Source: Hydrogenophaga sp. PAMC20947 (GTDB lineage Bacteria; Pseudomonadota; Gammaproteobacteria; Burkholderiales; Burkholderiaceae_C). Taken from it: a stretch of 64,000 nucleotides of DNA. A program made the position numbers and the translations under genes. The first letter of the stretch is position 1. Every line of letters begins with the position of its first letter. The DNA is taken from NCBI RefSeq assembly GCF_004795855.1, contig NZ_CP039252.1, positions 2,232,001 to 2,296,000 of the forward strand. The letters run 5' to 3'. Positions 46,402-56,186 of the stretch are shown here, piece after piece. Below the pieces are notes generated by a model that was not told where the DNA came from, ran no database searches, and saw only the letters and a program-made list of their open reading frames with translations.

Positions 46402-48378
46402 ATGACCGAGGAACACAGTGGTGCCTTGCCGAGAACCCACTACCGGCCCGATATCGATGGACTGCGCGCCATCGCTGTCATCGCGGTTGTGCTGCACCAC
46501 GCCATGCCGGCGGCTCTGCGCGGCGGGTTTGTCGGTGTCGATGTCTTTTTCGTCATCTCGGGCTATCTGATCAGCTCCATCGTCCTGACGCAGCTGAGCG
46601 ATAGGCGTTTCAGCTTCGCCAACTTCTATGCGCGTCGAATCCGCCGGATTTTCCCGGCCCTGATCCTGGTTCTGCTGGGCACATTCGCGGTGGGCTGGTG
46701 GTGGATGACGCCGCTGGATCTGAAGCATCTGGGCAAGCACATGCTGGCCGGCATCAGTTTTCTCGCGAATGTGGTCTTCTGGCGCGAGGCGGGCTATTTC
46801 GACGATGCATCGTCGGTCAAACCATTGCTGCACCTGTGGTCGCTGTCCATTGAAGAGCAGTTCTACCTGCTTTGGCCACTTTCTCTGTGGGTACTGCACC
46901 GCTGGCGAGCCAACGCCCTGCGCTGGACGCTTGCCTTGTTGCTGGCGTCCTGGGTATTCAACATGGTGCTGGTGCGCAACGACCCGACAGCCGCTTATTA
47001 CCATCCCTTGGGGCGATTCTGGGAGCTCATGGTGGGTGCGCTGCTGGCGTCCATGCATGTCTACCAAGTGGGCTGGCGGGGGCTTGTCGGCTTGCCCGGG
47101 CCCGGTTCAGTCGCCCCCGTCTCTCAGTCCCTCTGGCGCAAGCATCTGCTGGCAATCATGGGACTGGTCTTGCTGTATCTGGCATTTTCACGCATCCACC
47201 CCGAACGCAAATTTCCAGGTGGCTGGGCCTTGCTGCCCACAGTGGGCACAGCACTGCTGATAGCTGCAGGGCCACATGCTTGGCTGAACCGGCGGGTGCT
47301 GTCGTTCCGGCCTTTGGTCTGGATCGGGCTGATCAGCTATCCGCTGTATCTGTGGCATTGGCCATTGATGGCTTTTGCCAACCTGAAGGCCGGGGGGCAA
47401 GCATCCACATCCGTTCTCGCAAGTTTGGCCTTGGTCAGTGTGTTGCTCGCTTGGCTCACCTATGTGTTGGTGGAAATTCCCGTCCGGTACGGCCGGTTCA
47501 ATCGGCGCGCTGTGACTGGGCTTCTGATCGGACTGATGTTCGGCATTGGTGCACTGAGCATCTGGAACTGGCGCCAGAACGGCTTTGAAACGCGATTCCC
47601 GTCGATCGTGCGCGATATGACAGCGCGGGGAGGCAGCGCGGTCATCACGGAAGGCTGGCGCTACCATGATTGCATCCTGGAACCCGGTGTCGACCCGTCG
47701 CACTACAAGGATTTTTGCATCGAAGAGAACCGCCGTCCGCTGGTGTTTCTGTGGGGTGATTCCCATGCCGCTTCGCTGTACCCGGGCTTCAAGGCTTTGC
47801 AGGACGGTGGCAAATTCCAGTTTGGGATCGGAGAACGCGCTGGCGCCATATGCCCTCCCATTCTGGGCACGAATCCCAGGCCCATGTGCCTGGAACAGAA
47901 CGAGTCCAATATGGAGGCGATCCGCCGCAGCCGCCCAGACATCGTGATTCTGTACGCGTGGTGGCACCATCCGCGCTACGACCTCAAGCCCCTGGAAGCG
48001 ACCATCGCCGAAATTCGCCGGGCAGGCGTTTCGCGCATCATCCTCCTGGGAGCTGTTCCCTACTGGCACAAGCCGTTGCCTCAACTGCTGATGGATGCCT
48101 GGCGCAAAGGACCCTACTCCCAGCCACCACCGCTGCGCTTGCTCGATGGCCTGGATCCTCAGCTGACAGAAATTACCGCGCAAATGCGCGCCCGCTCAAA
48201 GGAAATGGGCATCGAGTTCATCTCGGGCATGCAGTTCTTCTGCGATGAGGAGGGCTGCCTCACCCGCCTGAACGAAGAAGCCAAACAGCCACTCAGCTAC
48301 GACTATGGCCACCTGTCCACCAGCGCGGTCATCTACTATGTCGAACAGCTGGCTCCGCTGATTTTCCAGCACCCCTGA
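46402..48378 (+). CDS. OafA/YrhL-type acyltransferase with SGNH domain
   Basis: The 658-residue membrane protein has an N-terminal acyltransferase-3 domain of about ten helices starting YRPDIDGLRAIAVIAVVLHH (catalytic His about 32-33) and FVGVDVFFVISGYLI. A periplasmic SGNH hydrolase-like domain follows with LWGDSHAASLYPGF (about 450) and DYGHLSTSAV (about 634). These proteins O-acetylate cell-surface polysaccharide. It is the last gene of the locus, and a bidirectional terminator follows. Confidence 0.92.
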   Translation: MTEEHSGALPRTHYRPDIDGLRAIAVIAVVLHHAMPAALRGGFVGVDVFFVISGYLISSIVLTQLSDRRFSFANFYARRIRRIFPALILVLLGTFAVGWWWMTPLDLKHLGKHMLAGISFLANVVFWREAGYFDDASSVKPLLHLWSLSIEEQFYLLWPLSLWVLHRWRANALRWTLALLLASWVFNMVLVRNDPTAAYYHPLGRFWELMVGALLASMHVYQVGWRGLVGLPGPGSVAPVSQSLWRKHLLAIMGLVLLYLAFSRIHPERKFPGGWALLPTVGTALLIAAGPHAWLNRRVLSFRPLVWIGLISYPLYLWHWPLMAFANLKAGGQASTSVLASLALVSVLLAWLTYVLVEIPVRYGRFNRRAVTGLLIGLMFGIGALSIWNWRQNGFETRFPSIVRDMTARGGSAVITEGWRYHDCILEPGVDPSHYKDFCIEENRRPLVFLWGDSHAASLYPGFKALQDGGKFQFGIGERAGAICPPILGTNPRPMCLEQNESNMEAIRRSRPDIVILYAWWHHPRYDLKPLEATIAEIRRAGVSRIILLGAVPYWHKPLPQLLMDAWRKGPYSQPPPLRLLDGLDPQLTEITAQMRARSKEMGIEFISGMQFFCDEEGCLTRLNEEAKQPLSYDYGHLSTSAVIYYVEQLAPLIFQHP

Positions 48379-48400
48379 GAGCAAGACCCTTCAGGCGAAA

Positions 48401-48425
48401 AAAAACCGGGCCAGGCCCGGTTTTT
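48401..48425. terminator. Bidirectional Rho-independent terminator
   Basis: A perfect 11-bp stem AAAAACCGGGC / GCCCGGTTTTT with a CAG loop. T-tracts face both ways, which fits the convergent acyltransferase and helicase genes on either side. Confidence 0.9.
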
Positions 48426-48457
48426 CCATTGGGGCCTAAGCCCCCGGGTTCTCACAT

Positions 48458-50416
48458 TCAGCGCGGCTGGCGGCGGGCCACCGGACGGGCAGGACCCGAA
48501 CCTTCAGGACGTCGCGGGGCAAACTCACCGCCACGCATCGCAGTGCGCTCGGAATTGCCACGGTCGCTGAAACGGTCACCGGTGCTGCGGGGAGCGCTGG
48601 CGTTGTCGTTGCGACCGAAGCTGGAGAAGCCTGCCTTCGCACCGGGCCGAGCTGGCGCACGGTCGGCAAAATTGCCACGGGGCGCAGCTGGACGGCTGTC
48701 GCCACCGCGTGGGTCGAAACGGGGTTCCTGGCGTTGTTCGCCACGGTTCTCGAAGCGGCTGTCAGCACGGGGAGCTGCAGCACGGTTCTCGAAACGGCCT
48801 TCAGGGCGCTGCTGTTCGAAACGGCCACCTTCGCTGCCACGCTTGTCGAAGCGGTTGCCTTCGAAGCGAGGCGCGTCTGGACGACCTTCGGCACGGGGAC
48901 CGCGCGGAGGTGCACCCCGGCGATCACCAAAACGCTCATTGCCACGCGATGCATTGGCATAGTTGCGGCCCGGAGCGCCACGGCCCATGGGTTCGTTCTG
49001 AGGCGCACGCTGGCGTGGCTCCATACCGGTCACGGTGTCCACAGCAATGCGCTGGCGCGTGAAAGCTTCGATGTCGAAGATTTTGCGGCGATCGCGCATT
49101 TCGGCAAACGTGATGGCCAAGCCATCGCGGCCGGCACGGCCGGTGCGGCCAATGCGGTGGGTGTAATCCTCGGCCTTCATAGGAAGACCAAAGTTGAACA
49201 CGTGGGTAATTGTGGGCACGTCAATACCGCGAGCGGCCACGTCGGTAGCCACCAGGATCTGCACCTGGCCACTGCGCAAGGCCATCAGGCGGCGGTTGCG
49301 AATGCCCTGGCTCAAAGCGCCGTGCAAGGCCACTGCTGCAAAGTTGGATTGCTGCAGGTCGTTGGCCAAACCATCGCATTCGATTTGCGTGCTGCAAAAC
49401 ACAATCGCTTGGTTGATCGTGGTGTCACGCAACCAGTGGTCCAGCAATGCGCGCTTGTGTTGGGCGTTGTCGGCCCAGAACAGTTTTTGCGAAATGTTGC
49501 TGTGTTGCTCTTGCGGGCTGTCGATCTGCACTTTTTGCACGTGCTTGCCGCCATCGTGCATCACACGCATGGCGAGCTGCTGAATGCGGGGAGCAAACGT
49601 GGCCGAGAACATCATGGTCTGGCCGCGCTGGCTGGTCAGATCGTTGATATCGGCGAGGTCGTCGGAGAAACCGAGATCCAACATGCGGTCGGCTTCGTCG
49701 ACCACCAGGAACTGAACCTTGTCCAGCTTCAATTGCTGTGAGCGCTGCAGGTCGAGCAAACGGCCAGGGGTTGCAACCACGAGATCGGCATTTTGCAGCT
49801 TGGCAATTTGCAACTGGTAAGGCATGCCGCCCACCACGTTGGCCACGCGCAGGCCACGGCAATGGCGCACCAGGTCGATGGCGTCATTGGCCACCTGCTG
49901 AGCGAGTTCGCGCGTTGGGCACACGATCAGGGCGCCAGGGGTTGGAGCCTTGAAATTGCGTGGGTTGGTGGGGTCCTTGCGCTTGGGGCGCTTGGGTGCG
50001 GCTTCGCCGTTGGCCACAGCATCGGCTGCGGCCTGGTCGAATTCGGCGCGTTCCTGGGCTTCCTCTGCGGCGCGTTGTGCCAGCAGCGTGTGCAACACAG
50101 GCAGCAAGAAGGCAGCGGTCTTGCCGCTACCGGTCTGACTCGAAACCATCAAGTCAGCAAAACGCTTCTCACCCTCGCCCAGAAAGGCTTTGGGGATCAC
50201 GTTTTTCTGCACGGCCGTGGGCTGTGTGTAGCCGAGGTCGGTACAGGCTTGCACCAACTCAGGCGCCAGGCCCATGGTCACAAAACCATTGGGCTCGGCA
50301 ACAATCGTTTCATCCGCAGCTTGCTCGGTTGCTTGCTCGGTTTCCTGATCGTTGATCGAGGTGTCGGGGGATTGATCGGGCGTGAATTCGCCGCGGTCTT
50401 CAAAAGAGTCGCTCAT
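48458..50416 (-). CDS. DEAD-box ATP-dependent RNA helicase, RhlE/DeaD-like
   Basis: The 652-residue protein has a short acidic N-terminal extension and the helicase core: Q motif region, SQTGSGKT (93-100), PTRELAQQV, VDEADRMLDLG, SATFAP, and the C-lobe ATDVAARGID and HRIGRTGRAG. From about residue 470 a 180-residue tail rich in Arg, Gly, Glu and Phe repeats units like RFENRG and RFDPRG. It probably remodels RNA or ribosome precursors, with the tail binding RNA. I chose the ATG at 50416 (MSDSFED). Confidence 0.9.
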   Translation of the reverse strand: MSDSFEDRGEFTPDQSPDTSINDQETEQATEQAADETIVAEPNGFVTMGLAPELVQACTDLGYTQPTAVQKNVIPKAFLGEGEKRFADLMVSSQTGSGKTAAFLLPVLHTLLAQRAAEEAQERAEFDQAAADAVANGEAAPKRPKRKDPTNPRNFKAPTPGALIVCPTRELAQQVANDAIDLVRHCRGLRVANVVGGMPYQLQIAKLQNADLVVATPGRLLDLQRSQQLKLDKVQFLVVDEADRMLDLGFSDDLADINDLTSQRGQTMMFSATFAPRIQQLAMRVMHDGGKHVQKVQIDSPQEQHSNISQKLFWADNAQHKRALLDHWLRDTTINQAIVFCSTQIECDGLANDLQQSNFAAVALHGALSQGIRNRRLMALRSGQVQILVATDVAARGIDVPTITHVFNFGLPMKAEDYTHRIGRTGRAGRDGLAITFAEMRDRRKIFDIEAFTRQRIAVDTVTGMEPRQRAPQNEPMGRGAPGRNYANASRGNERFGDRRGAPPRGPRAEGRPDAPRFEGNRFDKRGSEGGRFEQQRPEGRFENRAAAPRADSRFENRGEQRQEPRFDPRGGDSRPAAPRGNFADRAPARPGAKAGFSSFGRNDNASAPRSTGDRFSDRGNSERTAMRGGEFAPRRPEGSGPARPVARRQPR

Positions 50417-50774
50417 GTTCGTCCTTGCGCATTTCGCGCAATTGATCGAAACCAAAGCTCAGGCCAAGTCAGCCAATGCATGGCTGACGCTCCTGGGCGC
50501 AGGATCCGTTCGTGGTTACAAAACACCAACCATCAAACGGATAACGCGCCATGGGTCACAAACTATCAAGTGACGCCGGGAGCGAAGACCTCATCCAGAT
50601 TGCCATCGGTTGGAACCGTGGCAGGTGGGTTGAGAACCGCGCTGTGGGCGCAGACAACCACCGAATCCGGGAGGCCTGTGTGTGAGGCAGATGCACAAAT
50701 CAGCACAGTTTCCTGCGCAGCCTTGGATTATGGCAGATTTCTAGGGAAAACCCTAGAATTATTTTCAGATCCGA
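50417..50774. other. Gap upstream of the helicase gene, no gene recognised
   Basis: No coding sequence is seen in these 358 bases. It holds the helicase promoter and, by analogy with cold-shock helicases, perhaps a long leader; the sequence alone does not show that. The PiT gene on the same strand ends at the right side. Confidence 0.4.
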
Positions 50775-52361
50775 TCAACGGAGCACGGCCGAGACGATCT
50801 GAAAGAGCACCGCAGCCAGGATGGCGGTTGCGGGCACGGTGATGATCCAGGCCGCGACGATTCGCAGAACAGCCGAACGTTTGACGATCTCTTTTTTGTA
50901 GGCTTTCTTGAAAGCCTTGCGCTCGTTTTTGGCGAACATCGCCCCTTCAGCCGCCTCGCGCAACTTCGTGCGCTGCTTCATGTCCGCCAACATGCGCTTC
51001 TTCTCGGTGACTTCAGCGGCTTCAAAACGTTGCAGGTAGGTTTCAACTTCACCCCGGTCTTCACCCTGGTGACCCGCGAACACCACCGACTCCATCTTGG
51101 CGTAGTTCACCTTGAGCAGCTCACGCAGGAAACCCACTCCGAATACCGCGCCGATCGAAATATGGGTCGTGGACACGGGCATGCCCAGCTGGGAGGCCAC
51201 AATCACCGTGATGGTGGCGGCCATGGCAATGGAATAGGCGCGCATGTTGTCGAGCTCGGTGATTTCCTTGCCGACGGTGCGGATCAGGCGCGAACCGTAC
51301 AAGGCCAGGCCCACGGCGAGCCCCAAGGCCCCCAGCACCATCACCCACAGTGGCGTCGAGGCCTTGGACGCGATGGCGCCCGCCTTGACCGCTTCGTAGA
51401 TCGCGGCCAGCGGACCCACGGCATTGGCCACATCGTTGGCGCCGTGTGCGAAGCTCAACAGGGCTGCTGAACAGACCAGGGGCCAGGTAAAGAGGCGGTT
51501 CACCCCTTCCTTGGTGTTCACCTGCACCGCGGCCATGCGGGCAATGGGTTTGCGCACCACCACCACCACCACGGCGGCGAAAGCCGCGCCGACGAACAAC
51601 GCCGTCAGGAATCCCACCTTGATCAGCTGACTGAAGCCCTTGAGCATCATGTAGGTCCCGAAGGCCCAAGCCATGATCGCGATCAGCCAGGGCACCACAC
51701 GGCCCGCTGCGTCGGTCATTTCGCTGCGGTAGGTGATGCTGCGTTTGATGAGATAGAGAAACCCCGCCGCAATGGCGCCGCCCAGCACAGGCGACACCAC
51801 CCAGCTCATCACGATGGAGCCGATCGTGCCCCAGTTCACCAGCCCCCAGCCTCCGGCGGCAATCCCTGCGCCCATGACGGCGCCAATGATGGAGTGCGTG
51901 GTCGAAACCGGCGCACCGATGGCCGTGGCAAGGTTGAGCCACAAGGCGCCTGCGAGCAATGCAGAGAACATGACCCAGGCGAACAGCGCTGGGTCGGTGA
52001 TCTGATTGGGGTCAATGATGCCGCCCTTGATGGTCCCCACCACATCCCCGCCCGCGACGATAGCGCCCATCGCTTCAAACAGGGCGGCCACGAAGATGGC
52101 CGTGCCCATGGTCATGGCGCCAGAGCCCACGGCGGGACCCATGTTGTTGGCCACATCGTTGGCGCCGATATTCATGGCCATGTAGCCACCGACCACAGCA
52201 GAAATGATCAGCAACCACACCGATGCGGTGGACAAACCCAACGCATTGGCCCCTGTCAGCGACGCGTACAGGCCCACCAGCAACAAGAATGCCAGCGAGG
52301 CGCCGAGTTGAACCACGTCCTGGTGGCGGGATAGAAAAGCTTTGCGGGAACGTTTTGTCAT
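50775..52361 (-). CDS. pitA: PiT-family inorganic phosphate transporter
   Basis: The 528-residue membrane protein has about ten to twelve helices and the duplicated PiT signature GANDVANNMGPAVGS (about 66-80) and GANDVANAVGPLAA (about 310-323). GAPVSTTHSIIGAV and GMPVSTTHISIGAVFG follow as the paired second motifs. It imports phosphate with a cation. I chose the ATG at 52361 (MTKRSRK) over an in-frame upstream ATG at 52382 from the basic start of relatives. The C-terminus is long and basic. Confidence 0.92.
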   Translation of the reverse strand: MTKRSRKAFLSRHQDVVQLGASLAFLLLVGLYASLTGANALGLSTASVWLLIISAVVGGYMAMNIGANDVANNMGPAVGSGAMTMGTAIFVAALFEAMGAIVAGGDVVGTIKGGIIDPNQITDPALFAWVMFSALLAGALWLNLATAIGAPVSTTHSIIGAVMGAGIAAGGWGLVNWGTIGSIVMSWVVSPVLGGAIAAGFLYLIKRSITYRSEMTDAAGRVVPWLIAIMAWAFGTYMMLKGFSQLIKVGFLTALFVGAAFAAVVVVVVRKPIARMAAVQVNTKEGVNRLFTWPLVCSAALLSFAHGANDVANAVGPLAAIYEAVKAGAIASKASTPLWVMVLGALGLAVGLALYGSRLIRTVGKEITELDNMRAYSIAMAATITVIVASQLGMPVSTTHISIGAVFGVGFLRELLKVNYAKMESVVFAGHQGEDRGEVETYLQRFEAAEVTEKKRMLADMKQRTKLREAAEGAMFAKNERKAFKKAYKKEIVKRSAVLRIVAAWIITVPATAILAAVLFQIVSAVLR

Positions 52362-52417
52362 GAAAAGTCTCGTGAATGTCACGATTTTGACATGTCAACT
52401 GACAGGGTGGCCAATCA

Positions 52418-52445
52418 GACCCAACGCGCAGCGTCGCGTTGGGTC
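52418..52445. terminator. Hairpin between orn and the PiT gene
   Basis: Perfect 11-bp arms GACCCAACGCG and CGCGTTGGGTC around a six-base loop lie just after the orn stop. No clear T-tract follows on the minus strand, so this could be a terminator or an RNA-stabilising hairpin. Confidence 0.5.
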
Positions 52446-52453
52446 GGGTTGGA

Positions 52454-53068
52454 TCAGCGCAGAAAGTGCGTGCGGTAATGCTCGAGTTCGTCGATGGACT
52501 CGTGCACATCGGCCAGCGCCGTGTGTTTCTGGTGTTTCTTGAAGCTGTTGTAGATCTCCGGGCGCCAGCGCTTGGCCAGCTCCTTGAGCGTGCTCACATC
52601 CAGGCAGCGGTAATGAAAGTAGGTCTCCAGTTTGGGCATGTACTTGACCAGGAAGCGGCGGTCCTGGCTGATGGTGTTGCCACACATGGGCGAGCCATTG
52701 CGGGGCACATATTTCCCGATAAAAGCCAGCAACTCGGCCTGCGCCTGTTCTTCGGTGACGGTACTGGCCTTCACCTTGTCGATCAGGCCGCTCCTGCCAT
52801 GGGTGCCTTTGTTCCAGGCATCCATCGCGCCGAGCACAGCATCGCTCTGGTGCACCACGATCACAGGGCCTTCCACCCTGGGGGTGAGATGGGGGCCGGT
52901 GATCACCACCGCGATTTCCAGCAAGCGTTCTTTTTCCGGGTCCAGACCACTCATTTCACAGTCGAGCCAAATCAGGTTCTGGTCGCTTTTGGTGAGCGTG
53001 GCGGCGGGTACGGGTGCATTGACAGCGGCAACAGCGCCGTCCGTCGAGGGGGTCAAGTTTTGCGTCAT
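52454..53068 (-). CDS. orn: Oligoribonuclease
   Basis: This DEDDh 3'-5' exonuclease degrades 2-5 nt RNAs. The 204-residue protein has [22 protein letters not shown] (Asp36, Glu38), [22 protein letters not shown] and [14 protein letters not shown] with the conserved His and Asp. The N-terminal about 28 residues are a low-complexity extension not usual in E. coli Orn. Cytoplasmic; usually essential. Confidence 0.96.
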   Translation of the reverse strand: MTQNLTPSTDGAVAAVNAPVPAATLTKSDQNLIWLDCEMSGLDPEKERLLEIAVVITGPHLTPRVEGPVIVVHQSDAVLGAMDAWNKGTHGRSGLIDKVKASTVTEEQAQAELLAFIGKYVPRNGSPMCGNTISQDRRFLVKYMPKLETYFHYRCLDVSTLKELAKRWRPEIYNSFKKHQKHTALADVHESIDELEHYRTHFLR

Positions 53069-53398
53069 GCCCTATTTTCACCGATGCCCGGGCACCGTGG
53101 GACGGTGTTCAAAACGCCCGCCATGCGCGTTCGGGTCCAAAACGGGATGGCTGGCGCGCTTGCCTGGCGGGTCAGACGCCCATTTTGAGCCGAGCCCATA
53201 TGGGTCGTGGGTTTGTGGGCCCCTATACGAAGCGCAGATTTCGTCGCGAATTCAGGGCAGCCGTCCAGGCTGACCCTGGAATTCGCGCCTCGCGCCATAT
53301 CCCGCAAGTCCACGCCGCGCAGGTCGCGGGTGTTGAACACCCTCCCTTGCTTCGCCCTGTTGCCACCGAATGCCTGCCGGGTTCGATAGACTCGGTCC
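53069..53398. other. Divergent intergenic region between orn and the M48 protease
   Basis: No gene is supported in these 330 bases. The region contains copy 2 of the dispersed 32-bp repeat. Promoters for both divergent genes should be here. Frames on either strand are shadow-like. Confidence 0.5.
53125..53156. repeat. 32-bp dispersed repeat, copy 2
   Basis: It matches the reverse complement of 1815-1846 at 30 of 32 positions. It starts GCGCGTTCGGGTCC and ends GGGATGGCTGGCG. Both copies are intergenic. Confidence 0.6.
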
Positions 53399-54667
53399 AT
53401 GCAAACTTCCGATCTCGTGTTTTCTCTGGTTTTTGGCGCTCTGTTGATCGCCGGTCTTGTGGTGCGCACCTGGCTGGCCAGCCGGCAGATCCGCCACGTC
53501 GCCCGCCACCGAGGCGCCGTTCCCGCGGCATTTGCCGACACCATCACACCGCAGGCCCACCAGAAAGCGGCCGACTACACCATCGCCAAGACCCGTTTTG
53601 GCCTGCTGGACGGCGCGTTGGAGGTGGCCTTGCTGCTGTGCTGGACCCTGTTTGGTGGTCTGCACTGGCTGAACCAGGCTTTGCTGTCGGTCATGGGCGG
53701 TGGCATGTGGCAACAGCTGGCGCTCGTGGCGGCGTTCAGCGTGATCGCAGGGTTGCTGGGGCTGCCCGCAGCCTGGTGGTCTACCTTTCGCATTGAAGAG
53801 CGTTTTGGGTTCAACAAGATGAGCCTGGGACTGTGGCTGGGCGACCTGCTGAAAAATGCCGTGGTGGGCGCCTTGCTGGGCTTGCCCATCCTGGCCCTGG
53901 TGTTGTGGCTCATGGGGGCGGCCGGATCCATCTGGTGGCTGTGGGCATGGGGCGCCTGGATGGGATTCAACCTGCTGATGCTGGTGGCCTACCCAACCTT
54001 GATCGCGCCCTTGTTCAACAAATTTGAGCCCTTGCAGGACGAAGCCATCAAGAGCCGCGTCAGCGCCCTGATGGAACGCTGCGGGTTCGCGGCCAAAGGC
54101 CTGTTTGTGATGGACGGCAGCAAGCGCAGCGCGCACGCCAACGCCTATTTCACGGGCTTTGGGGCCTCCAAACGCGTGGTATTTTTTGATACCTTGCTGA
54201 AGCAGCTGGCGCCCGAAGAAATCGATGCGGTGCTGGCTCACGAGCTGGGCCACTACAAACGCCGCCACATAGTTCAGCGGGTGGTCCTGATGTTTGCACT
54301 CAGCCTCGTGGGCTTTGCGTTGCTGGGCTGGCTGTCCAACCAGAGCTGGTTTTACACCGGCCTCGGTGTCATGCCCTCGCTGACCGAGCCGAACCATGCG
54401 CTGGCTATCTTGCTGTTCATGATGGTGGTGCCACTGTTCACGTTTTTCCTCTCGCCACTGATGGCACGGCTGTCAAGGCGGCATGAATTCGAGGCGGACG
54501 CCTACGCCATGGACAAGACCGATGGCCTGGATCTGGCCAGCGCCCTGCTCAAGCTTTACAAAGACAATGCGAGCACGCTAACGCCCGACCCGCTTTTTGT
54601 CCGCTTCTATTACTCCCACCCACCCGCCGGCGAACGGATTGCTCGCCTGCAGGCGAATGGCGCTTAA
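53399..54667 (+). CDS. M48-family zinc metalloprotease (Ste24/CAAX protease-like)
   Basis: The 422-residue membrane protein has several helices and the zinc site HELGHYKRRH (His281, His285) with the third ligand in FEADAYAM (about 366). The N-terminal M48_N-type domain has RIEERFGFNKMSLGLW. Relatives process or degrade membrane proteins. The pterin dehydratase gene starts 13 bases after its stop. The start is an ATG with no overlap with orn. Confidence 0.93.
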   Translation: MQTSDLVFSLVFGALLIAGLVVRTWLASRQIRHVARHRGAVPAAFADTITPQAHQKAADYTIAKTRFGLLDGALEVALLLCWTLFGGLHWLNQALLSVMGGGMWQQLALVAAFSVIAGLLGLPAAWWSTFRIEERFGFNKMSLGLWLGDLLKNAVVGALLGLPILALVLWLMGAAGSIWWLWAWGAWMGFNLLMLVAYPTLIAPLFNKFEPLQDEAIKSRVSALMERCGFAAKGLFVMDGSKRSAHANAYFTGFGASKRVVFFDTLLKQLAPEEIDAVLAHELGHYKRRHIVQRVVLMFALSLVGFALLGWLSNQSWFYTGLGVMPSLTEPNHALAILLFMMVVPLFTFFLSPLMARLSRRHEFEADAYAMDKTDGLDLASALLKLYKDNASTLTPDPLFVRFYYSHPPAGERIARLQANGA

Positions 54668-54680
54668 GAACACCCACCCC

Positions 54681-55001
54681 ATGAACCCCATCCATCAAAA
54701 CCGCCGCGCCCTTTCCGCTACCGAAATCGTCACCCAGCTGACCCAGCTCAACGGCGAGTCCGCCCAAGGGTGGAAACTGATCGATGGCGCCATTGAAAAG
54801 ACCTTCAGCTTTCCCAATTTTCACGAAACCATGGCTTTTGTGAACGCCTTGGCCTGGGTGGCCCACCGCGAAGACCACCACCCCGATCTGGCCCTCAGCT
54901 ATGGTCGATGCACCGTTCGTTTCAACACCCACGATGTGGACGGCATCTCGGCCAGCGATACCTTCTGCGCCAAGGCCGTGGACAGCTTGCTCAAAGACTG
55001 A
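54681..55001 (+). CDS. 4a-hydroxytetrahydrobiopterin dehydratase (pterin carbinolamine dehydratase)
   Basis: The 106-residue protein dehydrates the 4a-carbinolamine formed by aromatic amino acid hydroxylases. The core has KTFSFPNFHETMAFVNALAWVA, HREDHHPDL with the catalytic histidines, and VRFNTHDVDGIS. No phenylalanine hydroxylase is nearby. An upstream in-frame ATG at 54657 overlaps the protease gene and is an alternative start. Confidence 0.9.
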   Translation: MNPIHQNRRALSATEIVTQLTQLNGESAQGWKLIDGAIEKTFSFPNFHETMAFVNALAWVAHREDHHPDLALSYGRCTVRFNTHDVDGISASDTFCAKAVDSLLKD

Positions 55002-55055
55002 GCCCCCTTTTCAAACCCATCGACACCCCATGTACCGCCCTGCCGGCCCTCGCCC

Positions 55056-56045
55056 TTGAACCGCCCTTCCAAAAAGCCCTCGCAGGGCTCTGGCTCCCCC
55101 ATAGCAACCCAGGCCGGGTTGGTGGTTGCCTCATTTGGACGCCATTGCCTCGTCGAGAGCGCGGATGGCCAGCGCCGCATCTGCCACCCACGTGGGAAAA
55201 AGAGCCAGGTGGTGGTGGGCGACCGGGTGCAATGGTCCTCCACGGCCGATGAGGGCAGCATCGAACAGGTCAACCCGCGCAACAACCTCTTCTACCGCCA
55301 GGACGAGCTGCGCACCAAGTCGTTTGCATCCAATCTGGACCAGATTCTCATGCTGGTGGCCGCAGACCCCGAATTCTCAGAGCGGCAACTTGCGCGCGCA
55401 CTGATCGCGGCCGAAGCGCAAAACATCCCCGTGTTGGTGGTGCTCAACAAGAGCGATCTGCAGCCGGCTTTTGACCGCTCCTGGCAACGCCTGGCGCCCT
55501 ACCGCGAGATGGGCGTTGAGGTGCTGCCCTTGCGGCTCAAGGCCGAGACCGCTGCCAGCAGCGAAGCGGGCGTCGTCGAACTTGAAGCCCGCCTGGCTGG
55601 CAAAACCACGCTGGTGCTGGGCCCATCGGGTGTCGGCAAAAGCACGCTGGTGAACCGGCTCGTGCCCCACGCGAGTGCCCTCACGGGCGAGATATCCCGC
55701 GCCCTCAATTCGGGCAAACACACCACCACCAGCACCACCTGGTATTGGGTAGACCCGGAGAACCGTGTCACCGCCCTGATCGACTCGCCCGGCTTTCAGG
55801 AGTTTGGGCTCAACCACATCGAGCCCATGCAGTTGGCACACCTGATGCCCGACTTGCGGGCCAGGCTGGGCCATTGCCGCTTCTACAACTGCACCCACCT
55901 GCACGAACCGGGCTGTGAGGTACGGTCGCATGTGAGCCAAGCGGCCGGCCAGGCAGAAACCGGCGGTGACGCCAGCATCAACGCCAACCGGTATCAAATT
56001 TACGGCGAGCTGTTTGCCGAACTTTCAGACCGCCGAACCTATTGA
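55056..56045 (+). CDS. rsgA: Ribosome small-subunit GTPase RsgA
   Basis: A circularly permuted GTPase for 30S maturation. The 329-residue protein has an OB-fold N-domain. NKSD (G4, about 128) comes before GPSGVGKST (G1, about 188-196) and DSPGFQEFGL (G3, about 243). A zinc knuckle C-x4-C-x-H-x5-C lies in CRFYNCTHLHEPGCEV (about 275). The start is a TTG, 55 bases after the dehydratase stop; no suitable ATG exists nearby. Confidence 0.95.
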   Translation: MNRPSKKPSQGSGSPIATQAGLVVASFGRHCLVESADGQRRICHPRGKKSQVVVGDRVQWSSTADEGSIEQVNPRNNLFYRQDELRTKSFASNLDQILMLVAADPEFSERQLARALIAAEAQNIPVLVVLNKSDLQPAFDRSWQRLAPYREMGVEVLPLRLKAETAASSEAGVVELEARLAGKTTLVLGPSGVGKSTLVNRLVPHASALTGEISRALNSGKHTTTSTTWYWVDPENRVTALIDSPGFQEFGLNHIEPMQLAHLMPDLRARLGHCRFYNCTHLHEPGCEVRSHVSQAAGQAETGGDASINANRYQIYGELFAELSDRRTY

Positions 56046-56186
56046 ATGAACGGAGACCACGCAATCCAGCGTGGGGGGCTCACACCAATTGGCGTTCAAA
56101 TCAGGAACATGGCGCGAGGCCACAAACAGTGCTGTCGCACGGCAAGTCCGAACCAGCCCTCCGCTTGCTTTGAAGGCGGCCCGGTA

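Noticed and set aside
48734..49741. 335-codon plus-strand frame opposite the helicase
   Set aside because: The opposite strand encodes all the DEAD-box motifs; this frame has none.
53252..54397. 381-codon minus-strand frame opposite the M48 protease
   Set aside because: His/Gln-rich shadow of a membrane-protein gene with no motif.
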